A stretch of 64,000 nt of DNA from positions 1,936,440 to 2,000,439 of the forward strand of contig NZ_CP008874.1 in the NCBI RefSeq assembly GCF_001011115.1, written 5' to 3'. Of the stretch, positions 27,495 to 36,568 are shown one piece after another. Each line of letters starts with the position of its first letter. Position 1 is the first letter of the stretch. Position numbers and translations under genes: made by a program. The notes beneath the pieces are model-generated. The model had not been told where the DNA came from. It worked only from the letters and a program-made list of their open reading frames with translations, and ran no database searches. This DNA comes from Halanaeroarchaeum sulfurireducens (lineage in GTDB: Archaea; Halobacteriota; Halobacteria; Halobacteriales; Halobacteriaceae).

Positions 27495-28277
27495 ATGACA
27501 CAAGAATGGAACATCGTCGTTTGCGTCAAACAGGTGCCAGACGCCGACGACGTATCTATCGACCCGGAGACGGGCACGTTGAATCGTTCGGACGCAGCGG
27601 CCGTCCTGAACCAGCCGGATTACAACGCCATCGAGGCAGCGCTGCAACTCCGCGAGGAGGTCGGTGGCACCGTCAGCGCCGTCACGATGGGACCACCGTT
27701 CGCTGTCGACGTCCTCGAAACGGCGGTCGCGCTCGGCGCCGACGACGGGATGCTCCTGACCGATCGGGCCTTCGGTGGGTCGGACACGTGGCCGACGAGC
27801 CTCGCGCTGGCGAAAATCTCGGAGGAACTCGACGCCGACGTCGTCGTCTGCGGTGAGGAAAGTACGGACTCCTCGACCGGTCAGGTACCGCCGGGCGTCG
27901 CTGCCCACAACGACTGGGCTCAGCTGACCTACGTCGAGGAACTGGAGCCAAAGCCCGAAGACGACGAACTCGTCGCGAAACGCGACATCGAGGGCGGCCA
28001 CGAGATGATCGCCGCCGAACTGCCGGTCGTCGTCGCCATGGTGTTCGGCACCAACTCGCCGCGTGTGGCCGGTCTTCACCGAAAGATCTTCGCCGAGACG
28101 GACTTCGAAGCCGAGGAGTACTCCGCGAGCGATCTCGGTATTGAGGAGAAAGTCGGACTCGCCAACTCCCCGACGTCCGTCGGCGGGATGGACACGGCCG
28201 ACCCGGTCCCCCGGGAGAAAGAAGTGTTCGACGACGTCGACAGTCTCTTCGAGGCATTCGAAGAGGAGGTGGTCTAG
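27495..28277 (+). CDS. fixA: Electron transfer flavoprotein beta subunit FixA
   Basis: Small ETF subunit, 260 residues, beginning NIVVCVKQVPDADDVSID, the classical ETF-beta N-terminus. VVCGEESTDSSTGQVPPGVA is the conserved nucleotide-binding loop. Together with FixB it holds the bifurcating FAD. First gene of fixABCX; the fixB ATG follows its TAG without a gap. No convincing TATA box lies at the leaderless distance, so the promoter may be further upstream. Confidence 0.93.
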   Translation: MTQEWNIVVCVKQVPDADDVSIDPETGTLNRSDAAAVLNQPDYNAIEAALQLREEVGGTVSAVTMGPPFAVDVLETAVALGADDGMLLTDRAFGGSDTWPTSLALAKISEELDADVVVCGEESTDSSTGQVPPGVAAHNDWAQLTYVEELEPKPEDDELVAKRDIEGGHEMIAAELPVVVAMVFGTNSPRVAGLHRKIFAETDFEAEEYSASDLGIEEKVGLANSPTSVGGMDTADPVPREKEVFDDVDSLFEAFEEEVV

Positions 28278-29303
28278 ATGCCTGCCGACGTCGACCCTGA
28301 GGACTACGAGGACGTTTGGGTCTTCATCGAACAGCACGACGGCGAGGTCGCGAAGGTTTCCTGGGAGTTGCTCAACGAGGGCCGAAAACTCGCAGACAAG
28401 AATGGGGAGCGCCTGGTCGCACTCGTGATGAGCGAGGACGGGCAGGAGATCGCCGAGGAAGCCGTCGTCCGGGGTGCCGATCACGTGCTCGTCGCCGACG
28501 ATCCCGTCTTCGAGCCCTACCGGGCCGGCCCCTACGGCGCCCAGTTCCGGGATCTGGTCGAAGAGCGCAATCCGGACATCGCGCTCATCGGTGGCACCCA
28601 CACAGGGCGAGACTTCGCCGGTCGTGTCGCAGTCCCGACCTACGCGGGACTGACCGCCGACTGTACGGAACTCGACGTCGAGGAGGATACGGGCCTGCTG
28701 CTCGCCCGCCGCCCGACGTTCGGCGGGGACGCGATGGCGACCATCAAATGTACGACGCACCGTCCACAGATGTCCACGGTCCGCGCCGGGGTCTTCGACC
28801 CGGCCGACCGGGACGAGGACCGCGAAGGCGAAATCGAACACGTGGAGGTCACCGTCGACGAAGACGACGCCCACTCCCGCATCATTGATCGGGTCGTCAG
28901 CGACGTCGTCGACATCACGGACGCCGAAATCGTCGTGGCCGGCGGCTTCGGCACCGAGGGGGACTTCTCGCCCATCGAGGATCTCGCCGACGCGCTCGGG
29001 GGCGAAGTCGCTGCGAGTCGCGAGGCCGTCGAGGAAGGATGGGCCGAACCAGCCCGCCAGGTCGGGCAGACCGGCAAGACGGTCCGACCGGAACTGTACA
29101 TCGCGGCGGGCATCTCCGGCGCCATCCAGCACCTCGAGGGGATGGACGACGCCAAGACTGTCGTCGCCGTGAACTCCGATGAGAACGCTCCGATCTTCGA
29201 GAACGCCGACTACGGCATCGTCGGCGATCTCTTCGAAGTGCTCCCCGAACTCACTGAGCGGGTTCGAGAAGCGAAGGGTGAGGAGGTGACATCCGATGAC
29301 TGA
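28278..29303 (+). CDS. fixB: Electron transfer flavoprotein alpha subunit FixB
   Basis: Large ETF subunit of 341 residues. The C-terminal FAD domain is plain: VVAGGFGTEGDFSPIEDLAD, RQVGQTGKTVRPELYIA and AGISGAIQHLEGM, ending with the NADYGIVGDLFEVLPEL segment. Its 3' end overlaps fixC by 8 nt, so the four fix genes form one translationally coupled unit. Confidence 0.94.
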   Translation: MPADVDPEDYEDVWVFIEQHDGEVAKVSWELLNEGRKLADKNGERLVALVMSEDGQEIAEEAVVRGADHVLVADDPVFEPYRAGPYGAQFRDLVEERNPDIALIGGTHTGRDFAGRVAVPTYAGLTADCTELDVEEDTGLLLARRPTFGGDAMATIKCTTHRPQMSTVRAGVFDPADRDEDREGEIEHVEVTVDEDDAHSRIIDRVVSDVVDITDAEIVVAGGFGTEGDFSPIEDLADALGGEVAASREAVEEGWAEPARQVGQTGKTVRPELYIAAGISGAIQHLEGMDDAKTVVAVNSDENAPIFENADYGIVGDLFEVLPELTERVREAKGEEVTSDD

Positions 29304-30636
29304 AACACCGAACTACGACAACGAGTACGACGCGATCGTGGTCGGAGCCGGGCCGGCCGGCTCGGCCGCAGCACTCACGATGGCCCAGCGGGACCTCGAC
29401 GTCATCATGATCGAGCGGGGGAGCTACCCAGGCGCGAAGAACGTCTTCGGCGGCATCCTCTTCACGCCGACCATCAGGGAACTCGTCGATGACTTCTCCG
29501 AGGCGCCGACGGAGCGCTACATCGCGGAGAAGAAATTCTCGATGCTGTCCAACGAGGACGAAACGGCCCTCTCGATGAAACCGGGCGCGTGGCACGAGGA
29601 GCCCCACAACGACTCATACACTATCCTCCGCGGCGACTTCGACGAATGGTTCGCGGAGCAAGCCGTGGAGGCCGGTGCAACCCTCGTCACCGAGACGACA
29701 GTTCTCGACGTGGTCCGCGAGGGCGACGACGAGAACGGCCAGATCGTCGGCGTCGAGACGGACCGACCGGACGGGCAGCTCCTGGCGCCCATGGTCGTTC
29801 TCGCTGAGGGCGCGAACTCGCTCGTCAGCGAGGACGCCGGGCTCAAGGAGACGTCCGACGCCCAAGACGTCGCCGTGGCCGCCAAAGAAGTCCGCAAATA
29901 CGACCGCGACACGATCGAGGAGCGGTTCAATCTCCACGACGAAGACGGCGTCGCCTACCACTACTTCGGCGAGGGCGCAATTCCGGAAGGATTCGGCGGG
30001 GCCTACATTTACTCCAACAAACGCACCATCTCCATCGGACTGGCCTACTCCATCAAGGACGCTCGAGAATCCCAGAAAAAGCCCGACGAGATCCTCAACG
30101 ACTTCAAGGAGCATCCGGCCGTCGCACCGCTCGTCCGCGGTGGTCAGCTCGTCGAGTACTCCGCCCACGCCATCCCCGAGGGTGGCTACGACGACGTCCC
30201 CGACCTCGTCCACGACGGGGCCGTCCTGGTCGGCGATACCGCGAGCCTGGTCCTGAACAACGGCGTCCACCTCGAGGGGACGAACATGGCAGCGGAGAGC
30301 GGCTATCACGCCGGCAAAGCCATCGCGAACGCTCTCGACCAGGGGCGGACGGAGGCCTCGGCCCTCTCGCAGTACCCCGAGGACCTGGAGAACTCCTTCG
30401 TCCTCGATAACCTCGAGCACTACAACTGGTTCCACGACCTCATGGAGCAGGAAGAGGACTTCCTGTTCAAGGAACTGCCCACGGCCATCGCCGACGCGGA
30501 GAAGGAGTACTTCCGCATGGATAAAGAGCCGAAAGAATCACACGCAAAGAGCGCAAAGAGTATCGTACTCCAGGCGGCAGGCGGCTACATCGGCGCTGCC
30601 AAACGGGCCTGGAAGTTCAGGAGGTTCCTGTCATGA
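29296..30636 (+). CDS. fixC: FixC flavoprotein, ETF-quinone oxidoreductase type
   Basis: FAD-dependent dehydrogenase of 446 residues. The FAD loop is VVGAGPAGSAAALTMA near the N-terminus, and a second FAD segment is GAVLVGDTASLVLNNGVHLEG. It receives electrons from FixAB and, with FixX, passes one pair to quinone. In studied FixABCX complexes NADH oxidation is split between quinone and ferredoxin/flavodoxin. The TGA overlaps the fixX start (ATGA). Confidence 0.93.
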   Translation: MTETPNYDNEYDAIVVGAGPAGSAAALTMAQRDLDVIMIERGSYPGAKNVFGGILFTPTIRELVDDFSEAPTERYIAEKKFSMLSNEDETALSMKPGAWHEEPHNDSYTILRGDFDEWFAEQAVEAGATLVTETTVLDVVREGDDENGQIVGVETDRPDGQLLAPMVVLAEGANSLVSEDAGLKETSDAQDVAVAAKEVRKYDRDTIEERFNLHDEDGVAYHYFGEGAIPEGFGGAYIYSNKRTISIGLAYSIKDARESQKKPDEILNDFKEHPAVAPLVRGGQLVEYSAHAIPEGGYDDVPDLVHDGAVLVGDTASLVLNNGVHLEGTNMAAESGYHAGKAIANALDQGRTEASALSQYPEDLENSFVLDNLEHYNWFHDLMEQEEDFLFKELPTAIADAEKEYFRMDKEPKESHAKSAKSIVLQAAGGYIGAAKRAWKFRRFLS

Positions 30637-30953
30637 GCGCCCACCCCAAGACCCCGGACGTCGAGAAGGCAAGTATCGAGGACCGGCTCTACGCCAACAA
30701 GTACACCGACCACGAGGAAAGCCACCTCGACGTCAAAGTCGAGGGAGTCTGCGAGGACCGGTGTGATACCTACGACTGCGTGTCCGTCTGTCCCGCCAAC
30801 GTCTGGCGGAACGAGGACGAAACGGATGTCGTTCCGATGATCGCCTACGAGAACTGCCTCGAGTGTGGCAGCTGCCGGTTCGCCTGCAAGTACGACAACG
30901 TCGTCTGGGAGTGGCCAGCGAACGGCACCGGCATGACCTACAAGTACGGGTAG
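30633..30953 (+). CDS. fixX: Ferredoxin-like protein FixX
   Basis: Iron-sulfur partner of FixC, 106 residues. Two Cys groups are visible: CEDRCDTYDCVSVCP and CLECGSCRFAC (C-x2-C-x2-C-x3-C). FixX proteins generally carry [4Fe-4S] centres on the path to quinone. It is the last gene of the fix operon. The formate-THF ligase gene starts about 75 nt later. Confidence 0.93.
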   Translation: MSAHPKTPDVEKASIEDRLYANKYTDHEESHLDVKVEGVCEDRCDTYDCVSVCPANVWRNEDETDVVPMIAYENCLECGSCRFACKYDNVVWEWPANGTGMTYKYG

Positions 30954-31028
30954 TCGGCCGGCACACTCGTTCTTAGCGACTGGGAATCGCATTTTCGTTT
31001 GATGCAGGGCTCGGCTCTTCAGTCGTAT

Positions 31029-32738
31029 ATGAGGACACCTGACGAGCAACTGGAGCGCAGCGACGCCGAACTCGCCCGTGACGCCGACATGCGGCCCATC
31101 GAGGACGTCGCCGCGGATCTCGGGCTCTCGTCCGATGACGTGGAACGGTATGGCACGGGGACGGCGAAGCTGACCCGTGAGGCGATCGACCGCGTCAGGA
31201 CGGACCACGACGCCGACGGAAACCTGATTCTCGTCACGGCCATGACCGCGACGCCGAAGGGTGCGGGCAAGACCGTCACCACGGTCGGGTTGGGGCAGGC
31301 CCTCTCCGCCAGCGGGAAGCGGGCGGTCACGGCGATTCGCGAACCCTCGCTCGGGCCCGTCTTCGGCATCAAAGGTGGCGCGGCGGGTGGCGGTCTCGCC
31401 CAGGTGCTCCCGATGGAGGACATCAACCTCCACTTCACTGGCGACATCCACGCCCTGACTGCCGCCCACGACCTTCTCGCCGCGATGCTCGACGCGCATC
31501 TTCACCACGGCAACGAGTTGGACATCGACGTCGACCGGGTCGACTGGCCCCGGGCTCTCGACGTCAACGACCGGGCGCTCCGCGAGACGGTCGTGGGCCT
31601 GGGCGGCAGCGCGAACGGTCCGCCGCGCTCGGATGGATTCCAGATCACCGCAGCCTCCGAGTTGATGGCCATTCTCGGCATGGCGAGCGACCTGTCGGAC
31701 CTCACGGCCCGCATCGCCCGGATCGTGGTCGCCTACGACGAGGACGGCGACGCGGTGACCGCGGGGGACCTCGACGCCGAGGGGGCGATGGCCACGCTCC
31801 TGAAAGACGCCCTGCGCCCGAACCTTGTCCAGACGATCGAGGGGACGCCCGCGTTCGTCCACGGCGGCCCGTTCGCCAACATCGCTCACGGCACGAACAC
31901 GATCCTGGCCGACGAGATGGGACGGTCGCTCGCGGAGTACACCGTCACCGAGGCGGGGTTCGCCGCCGACCTTGGGTTCGAGAAGTTCGGCGATATCGTC
32001 GCCCGCCAGGGGCTCGTCCCGGACGCCGTCGTCGTGGTCGCGACGATCCGCGCGCTCAAATATCACGGCCTCGACATGTGGCCCGTCGACTACGACAGAC
32101 TGGCCGATCCAGACCCCGAGGCGGCCCTGGCCGGCCTTCCCAACCTCGATCACCACCTGGAAACGGTCGAGCGGTTCGGCCTCCCCGCCGTCGTGGCCGT
32201 CAATCGCTTCCCAACGGACACCGACGAGGAGATCCGGGCCGTGGTCGAGGAACTCGAATCCCGGGGCGTCCGGGTCGCCGTCTCCGAGGTCCACGCGAAG
32301 GGCAGCGACGGTGGTCTCGCCCTCGCAGAGCAGGTCGTCGACCTGGCCGAAAGCGACGCCGGGTCGTTCGAACCGCTCTACGGGCTCGATTCGTCTCTCA
32401 CGGAGAAAATCGAGACCGTGGCCGCGGACGCGTACGGAGCGGCCGACGTGGCCTACACCCACGACGCCAGAGAGGACCTGGACCGCCTGGAAGACGGTGG
32501 GTTCGGGGAGTATCCGGTGTGTATCTCGAAGACCCAGCACTCGATCACCGACGACAGCGCCCGGAAGGGCGCGCCCAGCGACTGGACGCTTTCCGTCCGA
32601 CGCGTGTATCCCGCGGCCGGGGCCGGCTTCGTCGTCGCGCTCACCGGCGACGTCCTCACGATGCCTGGGCTACCGGCCGAGCCGGCCGCCGAGAAAATCG
32701 ACGTGGACGAAGACGGCGTCGTCACCGGGCTATTCTGA
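31029..32738 (+). CDS. fhs: Formate-tetrahydrofolate ligase
   Basis: Makes 10-formyl-THF from formate, ATP and THF. The protein has 569 residues. The P-loop is ATPKGAGKTVT, and EPSLGPVFGIKGGAAGGG and NIAHGTNTILAD are strong family signatures. An ATG 27 nt upstream gives an extra MQGSALQSY; I chose MRTPDEQLERSDAELARD because it places MRPI at the normal family position. It follows fixX on the same strand and converges on rnz with 26 nt between stops. Confidence 0.93.
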   Translation: MRTPDEQLERSDAELARDADMRPIEDVAADLGLSSDDVERYGTGTAKLTREAIDRVRTDHDADGNLILVTAMTATPKGAGKTVTTVGLGQALSASGKRAVTAIREPSLGPVFGIKGGAAGGGLAQVLPMEDINLHFTGDIHALTAAHDLLAAMLDAHLHHGNELDIDVDRVDWPRALDVNDRALRETVVGLGGSANGPPRSDGFQITAASELMAILGMASDLSDLTARIARIVVAYDEDGDAVTAGDLDAEGAMATLLKDALRPNLVQTIEGTPAFVHGGPFANIAHGTNTILADEMGRSLAEYTVTEAGFAADLGFEKFGDIVARQGLVPDAVVVVATIRALKYHGLDMWPVDYDRLADPDPEAALAGLPNLDHHLETVERFGLPAVVAVNRFPTDTDEEIRAVVEELESRGVRVAVSEVHAKGSDGGLALAEQVVDLAESDAGSFEPLYGLDSSLTEKIETVAADAYGAADVAYTHDAREDLDRLEDGGFGEYPVCISKTQHSITDDSARKGAPSDWTLSVRRVYPAAGAGFVVALTGDVLTMPGLPAEPAAEKIDVDEDGVVTGLF

Positions 32739-32764
32739 GAGGGAACCGTCGAACACACCCTCCG

Positions 32765-33694
32765 CTAGCGCTTCTCGGAATAGGGAACGTCCACGTCGTC
32801 GCCGTCGCGTGCGACGAGCACCCGTCCGTCGAAGGCCGCCTCGGCCTCCGCTTTGAGAATCCCCGTATCACCGGCGTACCGCGAGGAGATATGGGTCAGG
32901 ACCAGCCGTTCGACGTCGGCCCGGTCGGCCACTTCGCCGGCCTCGCGAGCGGTCGAGTGACCCGTCTCGCGTGCGCGCTCGTCCGACGATTCGGCGAACG
33001 TCGCGTCGTGGATGAGGAGGTCGGCCCCGCTCGCCGCCTCGACGACGGAATCGACGGGCCGCGTATCGCCGGTGTAGACGACCGTTCGCCCAGGGCGTGG
33101 TGGACCAACGACCTGGTTTGGTTCGATCACCGTTCCATCCTCAAGCTCGACGGGTTCGCCCTCGTGCAGGGCCGAGAACTTCGGACCGACCGGAACGCCC
33201 AGTTCCTCGGCACGCTCCCGGTCGAACCGGCCCTTCCTGTCGGCCTCGACCAGCGCGTATCCGACCGACCGGGTCCGGTGCTCGGTGGCGAACGTCCGGA
33301 CATCGTACGCCCCGGCGTCGACGACCGTCTCTCCCGGCCCGACCTCCACGACGTCGACCCCGTAGGAGGGTTCCGGGCCGATGGCGTAGATGAGGTTGCG
33401 AATCGAACGGCCGGTCCCCTGGGGCGTGAAGATCGTGAGCGGGTCGGACCGTTCGTTGAAATCCATGGTCTGGAGCAGCCCCGGGATCCCGAGAACGTGA
33501 TCGCCATGCAGGTGTGAGAGAAACACCCAGCGTACGTCGAAGCCCGTTCCAAAGCGCATCATCTGGCGCTGGGTTCCCTCCCCGGCGTCGAAGAGCATCG
33601 CGTCGCCCTCCCGTCGGACGAAGAGGCCACTCGGGTTGCGGTCGGTCGTCGGCACCGCCCCGCTGGTCCCGAGGAACGTCACCTGGAGGCTCAT
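32765..33694 (-). CDS. rnz: Ribonuclease Z (tRNase Z)
   Basis: Metallo-beta-lactamase nuclease that removes tRNA 3' trailers, 309 residues. The HxHxDH motif is SHLHGDHVLG, preceded by FDAGEGTQRQM. Other metal ligands are in VVYTGDTRPVD and LIHDATF, and the HST motif is GHSTAREAGEVA. It is divergent from rfcC with about 120 nt between starts. Confidence 0.95.
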   Translation of the reverse strand: MSLQVTFLGTSGAVPTTDRNPSGLFVRREGDAMLFDAGEGTQRQMMRFGTGFDVRWVFLSHLHGDHVLGIPGLLQTMDFNERSDPLTIFTPQGTGRSIRNLIYAIGPEPSYGVDVVEVGPGETVVDAGAYDVRTFATEHRTRSVGYALVEADRKGRFDRERAEELGVPVGPKFSALHEGEPVELEDGTVIEPNQVVGPPRPGRTVVYTGDTRPVDSVVEAASGADLLIHDATFAESSDERARETGHSTAREAGEVADRADVERLVLTHISSRYAGDTGILKAEAEAAFDGRVLVARDGDDVDVPYSEKR

Positions 33695-33715
33695 GGCCGG
33701 CACTTCTCGGGACAC

Positions 33716-33724
33716 GGATAAACC
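33716..33724 (-). promoter_or_regulatory. TATA box of rnz
   Basis: GGTTTATCC on the minus strand, 22-30 nt upstream of the rnz ATG. No clear TATA was seen for the divergent rfcC gene. Confidence 0.45.
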
Positions 33725-33813
33725 GCCTTCGGAGTGGCCACGCGTCGGTTCCGGCGGTCCGGCGCGGGAACGGACCGACCCATTCTTTGCCCCCGAGCGC
33801 CGAGGAGACGGCA

Positions 33814-34818
33814 ATGGAACAGCCGCTGTGGATCGACGAGTACGCCCCCTCGCTGTCCCAGTTGCCACAGCACGACGTGCGCGACCGGCTTCAGGACGCC
33901 GTGGGTGACCCGGTGAACCTCGTCCTGCACGGCCCCGTCGGCAGCGGCAAGACCGCCGCCGTCAGGGCGCTGGGGGATGCGGCCCACGAGGATCCCGACA
34001 ACGACCTTATCGAGATCAACGTCGCGGACTTCTTCGACATGACGAAAACGGAGGTCGCAGAGGATCCCCGGTTCTCGCGGTTCATCTCCGCGAAACGACG
34101 GCGGGAGTCCTCGAAGGCCGACCTCATCAACCACGTGCTCAAGGAGTCCGCGGGCTACCCGCCCGTCTCCGGACGGTACAACACGATCGTGCTCGACAAC
34201 GCCGAGGCGATCCGCGAGGACTTCCAGCAGGCCCTGCGCCGGGTCATGGAGCAGTATCACGAGGCGACCCAGTTCGTCATTACCACGCGTCAACCCACGA
34301 AACTCATCCCCCCGATTCGCTCGCGGTGTTTCCCGGTCTCCGTCCGCGCGCCGACCGACGCCGAGACGGTCGCGGTGCTCGAACGGATCGTCGAGGCGGA
34401 AGGGGTCGCGTACGACGAAGAGGGACTCTCCTTCGTCGCGAGCTACGCGGACGGCAACCTCCGGAAAGCCATCCTCGGCGCCCAGACGACGGCCGAGACC
34501 CAGGGCGAGATCGCGATGGAGACGGCCTACGAGGCGATCTCGGACGTGGGCCTCGACGCCCGCTTCGAGGAGATGCTCGACGCAGCCGAGGCCGGCGAGT
34601 TCACCGACGCCCGTTCGGTGCTCGACGACCTGCTCGTCGACGAGGGGCTCTCGGGTGAGGAAGTGCTCGAACAGCTCCTGACGGTCGCTCGCTCCCGGTA
34701 CGACGGTCCACGCCTGGCCGAACTCCACCGGCTCGCCGGCGAGATCGAATTCGACCTGACACAGGGGACGAGCGATCGAATCCACGTCGGGCGGCTCCTC
34801 GCCGAACTCGGTATCTGA
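33814..34818 (+). CDS. rfcC: Replication factor C small subunit paralogue (RfcC)
   Basis: Clamp-loader AAA+ subunit of 334 residues. Walker A is GPVGSGKTAAVR. The Walker B region reads TIVLDNAEAI instead of the usual DEAD box, so the catalytic Glu is Asn. The SRC motif is kept (RSRCFPV). Haloarchaea carry two small subunits, and this divergent form fits RfcC. Its stop directly abuts that of the convergent tRNA methyltransferase. Confidence 0.9.
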   Translation: MEQPLWIDEYAPSLSQLPQHDVRDRLQDAVGDPVNLVLHGPVGSGKTAAVRALGDAAHEDPDNDLIEINVADFFDMTKTEVAEDPRFSRFISAKRRRESSKADLINHVLKESAGYPPVSGRYNTIVLDNAEAIREDFQQALRRVMEQYHEATQFVITTRQPTKLIPPIRSRCFPVSVRAPTDAETVAVLERIVEAEGVAYDEEGLSFVASYADGNLRKAILGAQTTAETQGEIAMETAYEAISDVGLDARFEEMLDAAEAGEFTDARSVLDDLLVDEGLSGEEVLEQLLTVARSRYDGPRLAELHRLAGEIEFDLTQGTSDRIHVGRLLAELGI

Positions 34819-35784
34819 TCAGCTGAGCACGTGGACGTACCGGTCCAGAGACCGGTGGACACGCCGCTGGAAAACCCGCTCGACCGACCAGCCGGCACTC
34901 TCGGCCGCCACGTGCCAGGAGCGGTCCGCGACCAGCACGCCCCGCGGAGCGACCCGCCGTGCCTCCGCGAGTGCGCCCGCCACGAGGTCGCCCAGCCCGT
35001 GGGTCGCGATCTTCGACTGTCGACCGTACGGGGCGTCGAGGACGATCGCGTCCGCCGCCCCGTCGGCGAGGGGAAGACGCGTTGCATCGGCCATGCCGAC
35101 GTCCCACCGACCGTCCAGGTACTTCCCGAGGTTCTCCCGGGTCCCCGCGGTCATCTTTCGCTGCGCGTCGAAGCCGACCGGCCGGCCGCCGACGAGGCCG
35201 GCTTCGATGAGCAGTCCGCCCGTTCCGCACATCGGGTCGAGCACGACGTCCCCCGGTTCGACGCGCGCGAGGTTGACGACAGACCGCGCCAGAAGCGGAT
35301 CCATGCTCCCCGGCTGGAAGAAGGGGCGATCCGTTGGCAAGCGGTCGCCGTAGCCGCGCTCGCTCTCGACGAGTTGCCAGGCGAGAACGCACTCGTCGCC
35401 GGCACAGAGCACGAGGAGGACGTGATCGGGCGTCTCGAGGTCGACGGTAAATCCGCGGTCGACGAGGACGCTGCCCACGACCCGTTCGATAGCCTGAGTG
35501 TCGACGTCGGCCGTCCCACGCACGTCCCGGGCGCGAACGGCGACCGGCCCGTCCCGATCGACGGTCGCGGAGCGAACGGCCGCGCCGGCCGCTTCGGACG
35601 TGGCCTCGCAGCGAGCGAGCAGTTCGCCCGCCCGACGGCCGAACGCGAGAGAGCGGAATCGATCCGCATCGAGTCCCCGTGCCAGAGCGACGCCGGGGGC
35701 GATCACCGCGACGTCCCGGGCCGCGACCGCGGCCTCGGCGGCGGCGAAGGCGTCGTCTTCCCCACCGAGTTCCAGGACGTACAC
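34819..35784 (-). CDS. tRNA (guanine(10)-N2)-dimethyltransferase, TrmG10 type
   Basis: S-adenosylmethionine-dependent enzyme modifying G10 of tRNA, about 321 residues. The N-terminal half resembles a THUMP-type RNA-binding domain. The methyltransferase part has DPMCGTGGLLIEAGLVGG (motif I) and VLDAPYGRQSK (motif IV, with DAPY in place of DPPY). I chose a GTG start (VYVLELGGEDDAF) because a TATA box lies at the leaderless distance and the longer frame has a non-haloarchaeal composition. Confidence 0.87.
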   Translation of the reverse strand: MYVLELGGEDDAFAAAEAAVAARDVAVIAPGVALARGLDADRFRSLAFGRRAGELLARCEATSEAAGAAVRSATVDRDGPVAVRARDVRGTADVDTQAIERVVGSVLVDRGFTVDLETPDHVLLVLCAGDECVLAWQLVESERGYGDRLPTDRPFFQPGSMDPLLARSVVNLARVEPGDVVLDPMCGTGGLLIEAGLVGGRPVGFDAQRKMTAGTRENLGKYLDGRWDVGMADATRLPLADGAADAIVLDAPYGRQSKIATHGLGDLVAGALAEARRVAPRGVLVADRSWHVAAESAGWSVERVFQRRVHRSLDRYVHVLS

Positions 35785-35808
35785 GTCCGGGTCTGGGGGG
35801 CCGCGGAA

Positions 35809-35815
35809 GGTAAAC
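35809..35815 (-). promoter_or_regulatory. TATA-like box of the TrmG10 gene
   Basis: GTTTACC on the minus strand, 25-31 nt before the GTG at 35784. Confidence 0.4.
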
Positions 35816-35888
35816 GGTCCGGTCCAGCGGGGGCACCGGCCGCCGTGACGGCGGCGCCAGCGCGACGGGTGTGACCGGGGTTGCCAAC

Positions 35889-35921
35889 CTTTATAAGTCT
35901 TAAATACGACACTTAAGTCGT
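35889..35921 (+). promoter_or_regulatory. tbp promoter with two TATA-like boxes and an inverted repeat
   Basis: TTATAAG at 35891-35897 and TTAAATA at 35900-35906 lie 27-33 and 18-24 nt before the tbp ATG. Overlapping the expected start site is ACGAC-N6-GTCGT (35906-35921) with a central ACTTAA. The arrangement looks like an operator over the transcription start. TBP binding its own duplicated TATA could give autoregulation; this is inference. Confidence 0.55.
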
Positions 35922-35923
35922 AC

Positions 35924-36484
35924 ATGACGGATCCCAAGGAAACCATCAATATCGAGAACGTGGTCGCCTCCACCGGGATCGGCCAGGAACTCGACCTCCA
36001 GTCGGTCGCAATGGACCTCGAAGGCGCCGATTACGACCCGGAGCAGTTCCCCGGTCTCGTCTACCGAACCCAGGAGCCCAAATCTGCTGCGCTCATCTTC
36101 CGATCAGGCAAAATCGTCTGCACCGGCGCGAAGAGCACCGACGATGTCCACGAGAGTCTTCGCATCGTCTTCGATAAACTCCGCGATCTCGACATCCAGG
36201 TCGAGGAGGATCCCGAAATCGTCGTCCAGAACATCGTCACGAGTGCCGATCTGGGTCGCCAGCTCAACCTGAACGCCATCGCGATCGGGCTCGGCCTCGA
36301 GAACATCGAGTACGAACCAGAGCAGTTCCCCGGCCTCGTCTACCGTCTCGACGAACCAGAGGTCGTGGCGCTGCTGTTCGGGAGTGGAAAGTTGGTCATC
36401 ACGGGCGGGAAACGACCCAAAGACGCCGAGGAAGCCGTCGACAAGATCGTCTCCAGGCTCGAAGACCTCGGACTCCTCGAATAA
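35924..36484 (+). CDS. tbp: TATA-box-binding protein
   Basis: General transcription factor that recognises the TATA box. The 186 residues form the typical two-fold repeat: EQFPGLVYRTQEPKSAALIF with FRSGKIVCTGAK in the first half, and EQFPGLVYRLDEPEVVALLF with FGSGKLVITGGK in the second. The protein ends with a short acidic tail. Haloarchaea often encode several TBPs; this one has the canonical chromosomal sequence. Confidence 0.96.
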   Translation: MTDPKETINIENVVASTGIGQELDLQSVAMDLEGADYDPEQFPGLVYRTQEPKSAALIFRSGKIVCTGAKSTDDVHESLRIVFDKLRDLDIQVEEDPEIVVQNIVTSADLGRQLNLNAIAIGLGLENIEYEPEQFPGLVYRLDEPEVVALLFGSGKLVITGGKRPKDAEEAVDKIVSRLEDLGLLE

Positions 36485-36568
36485 CGAGATTGCGACCACG
36501 TCGATTCGTCAGCAGGGGTCGCGGTAGCCGTTCGCGGGCCGCGCCTGGATTCGCCCCGTCCCCGACCG

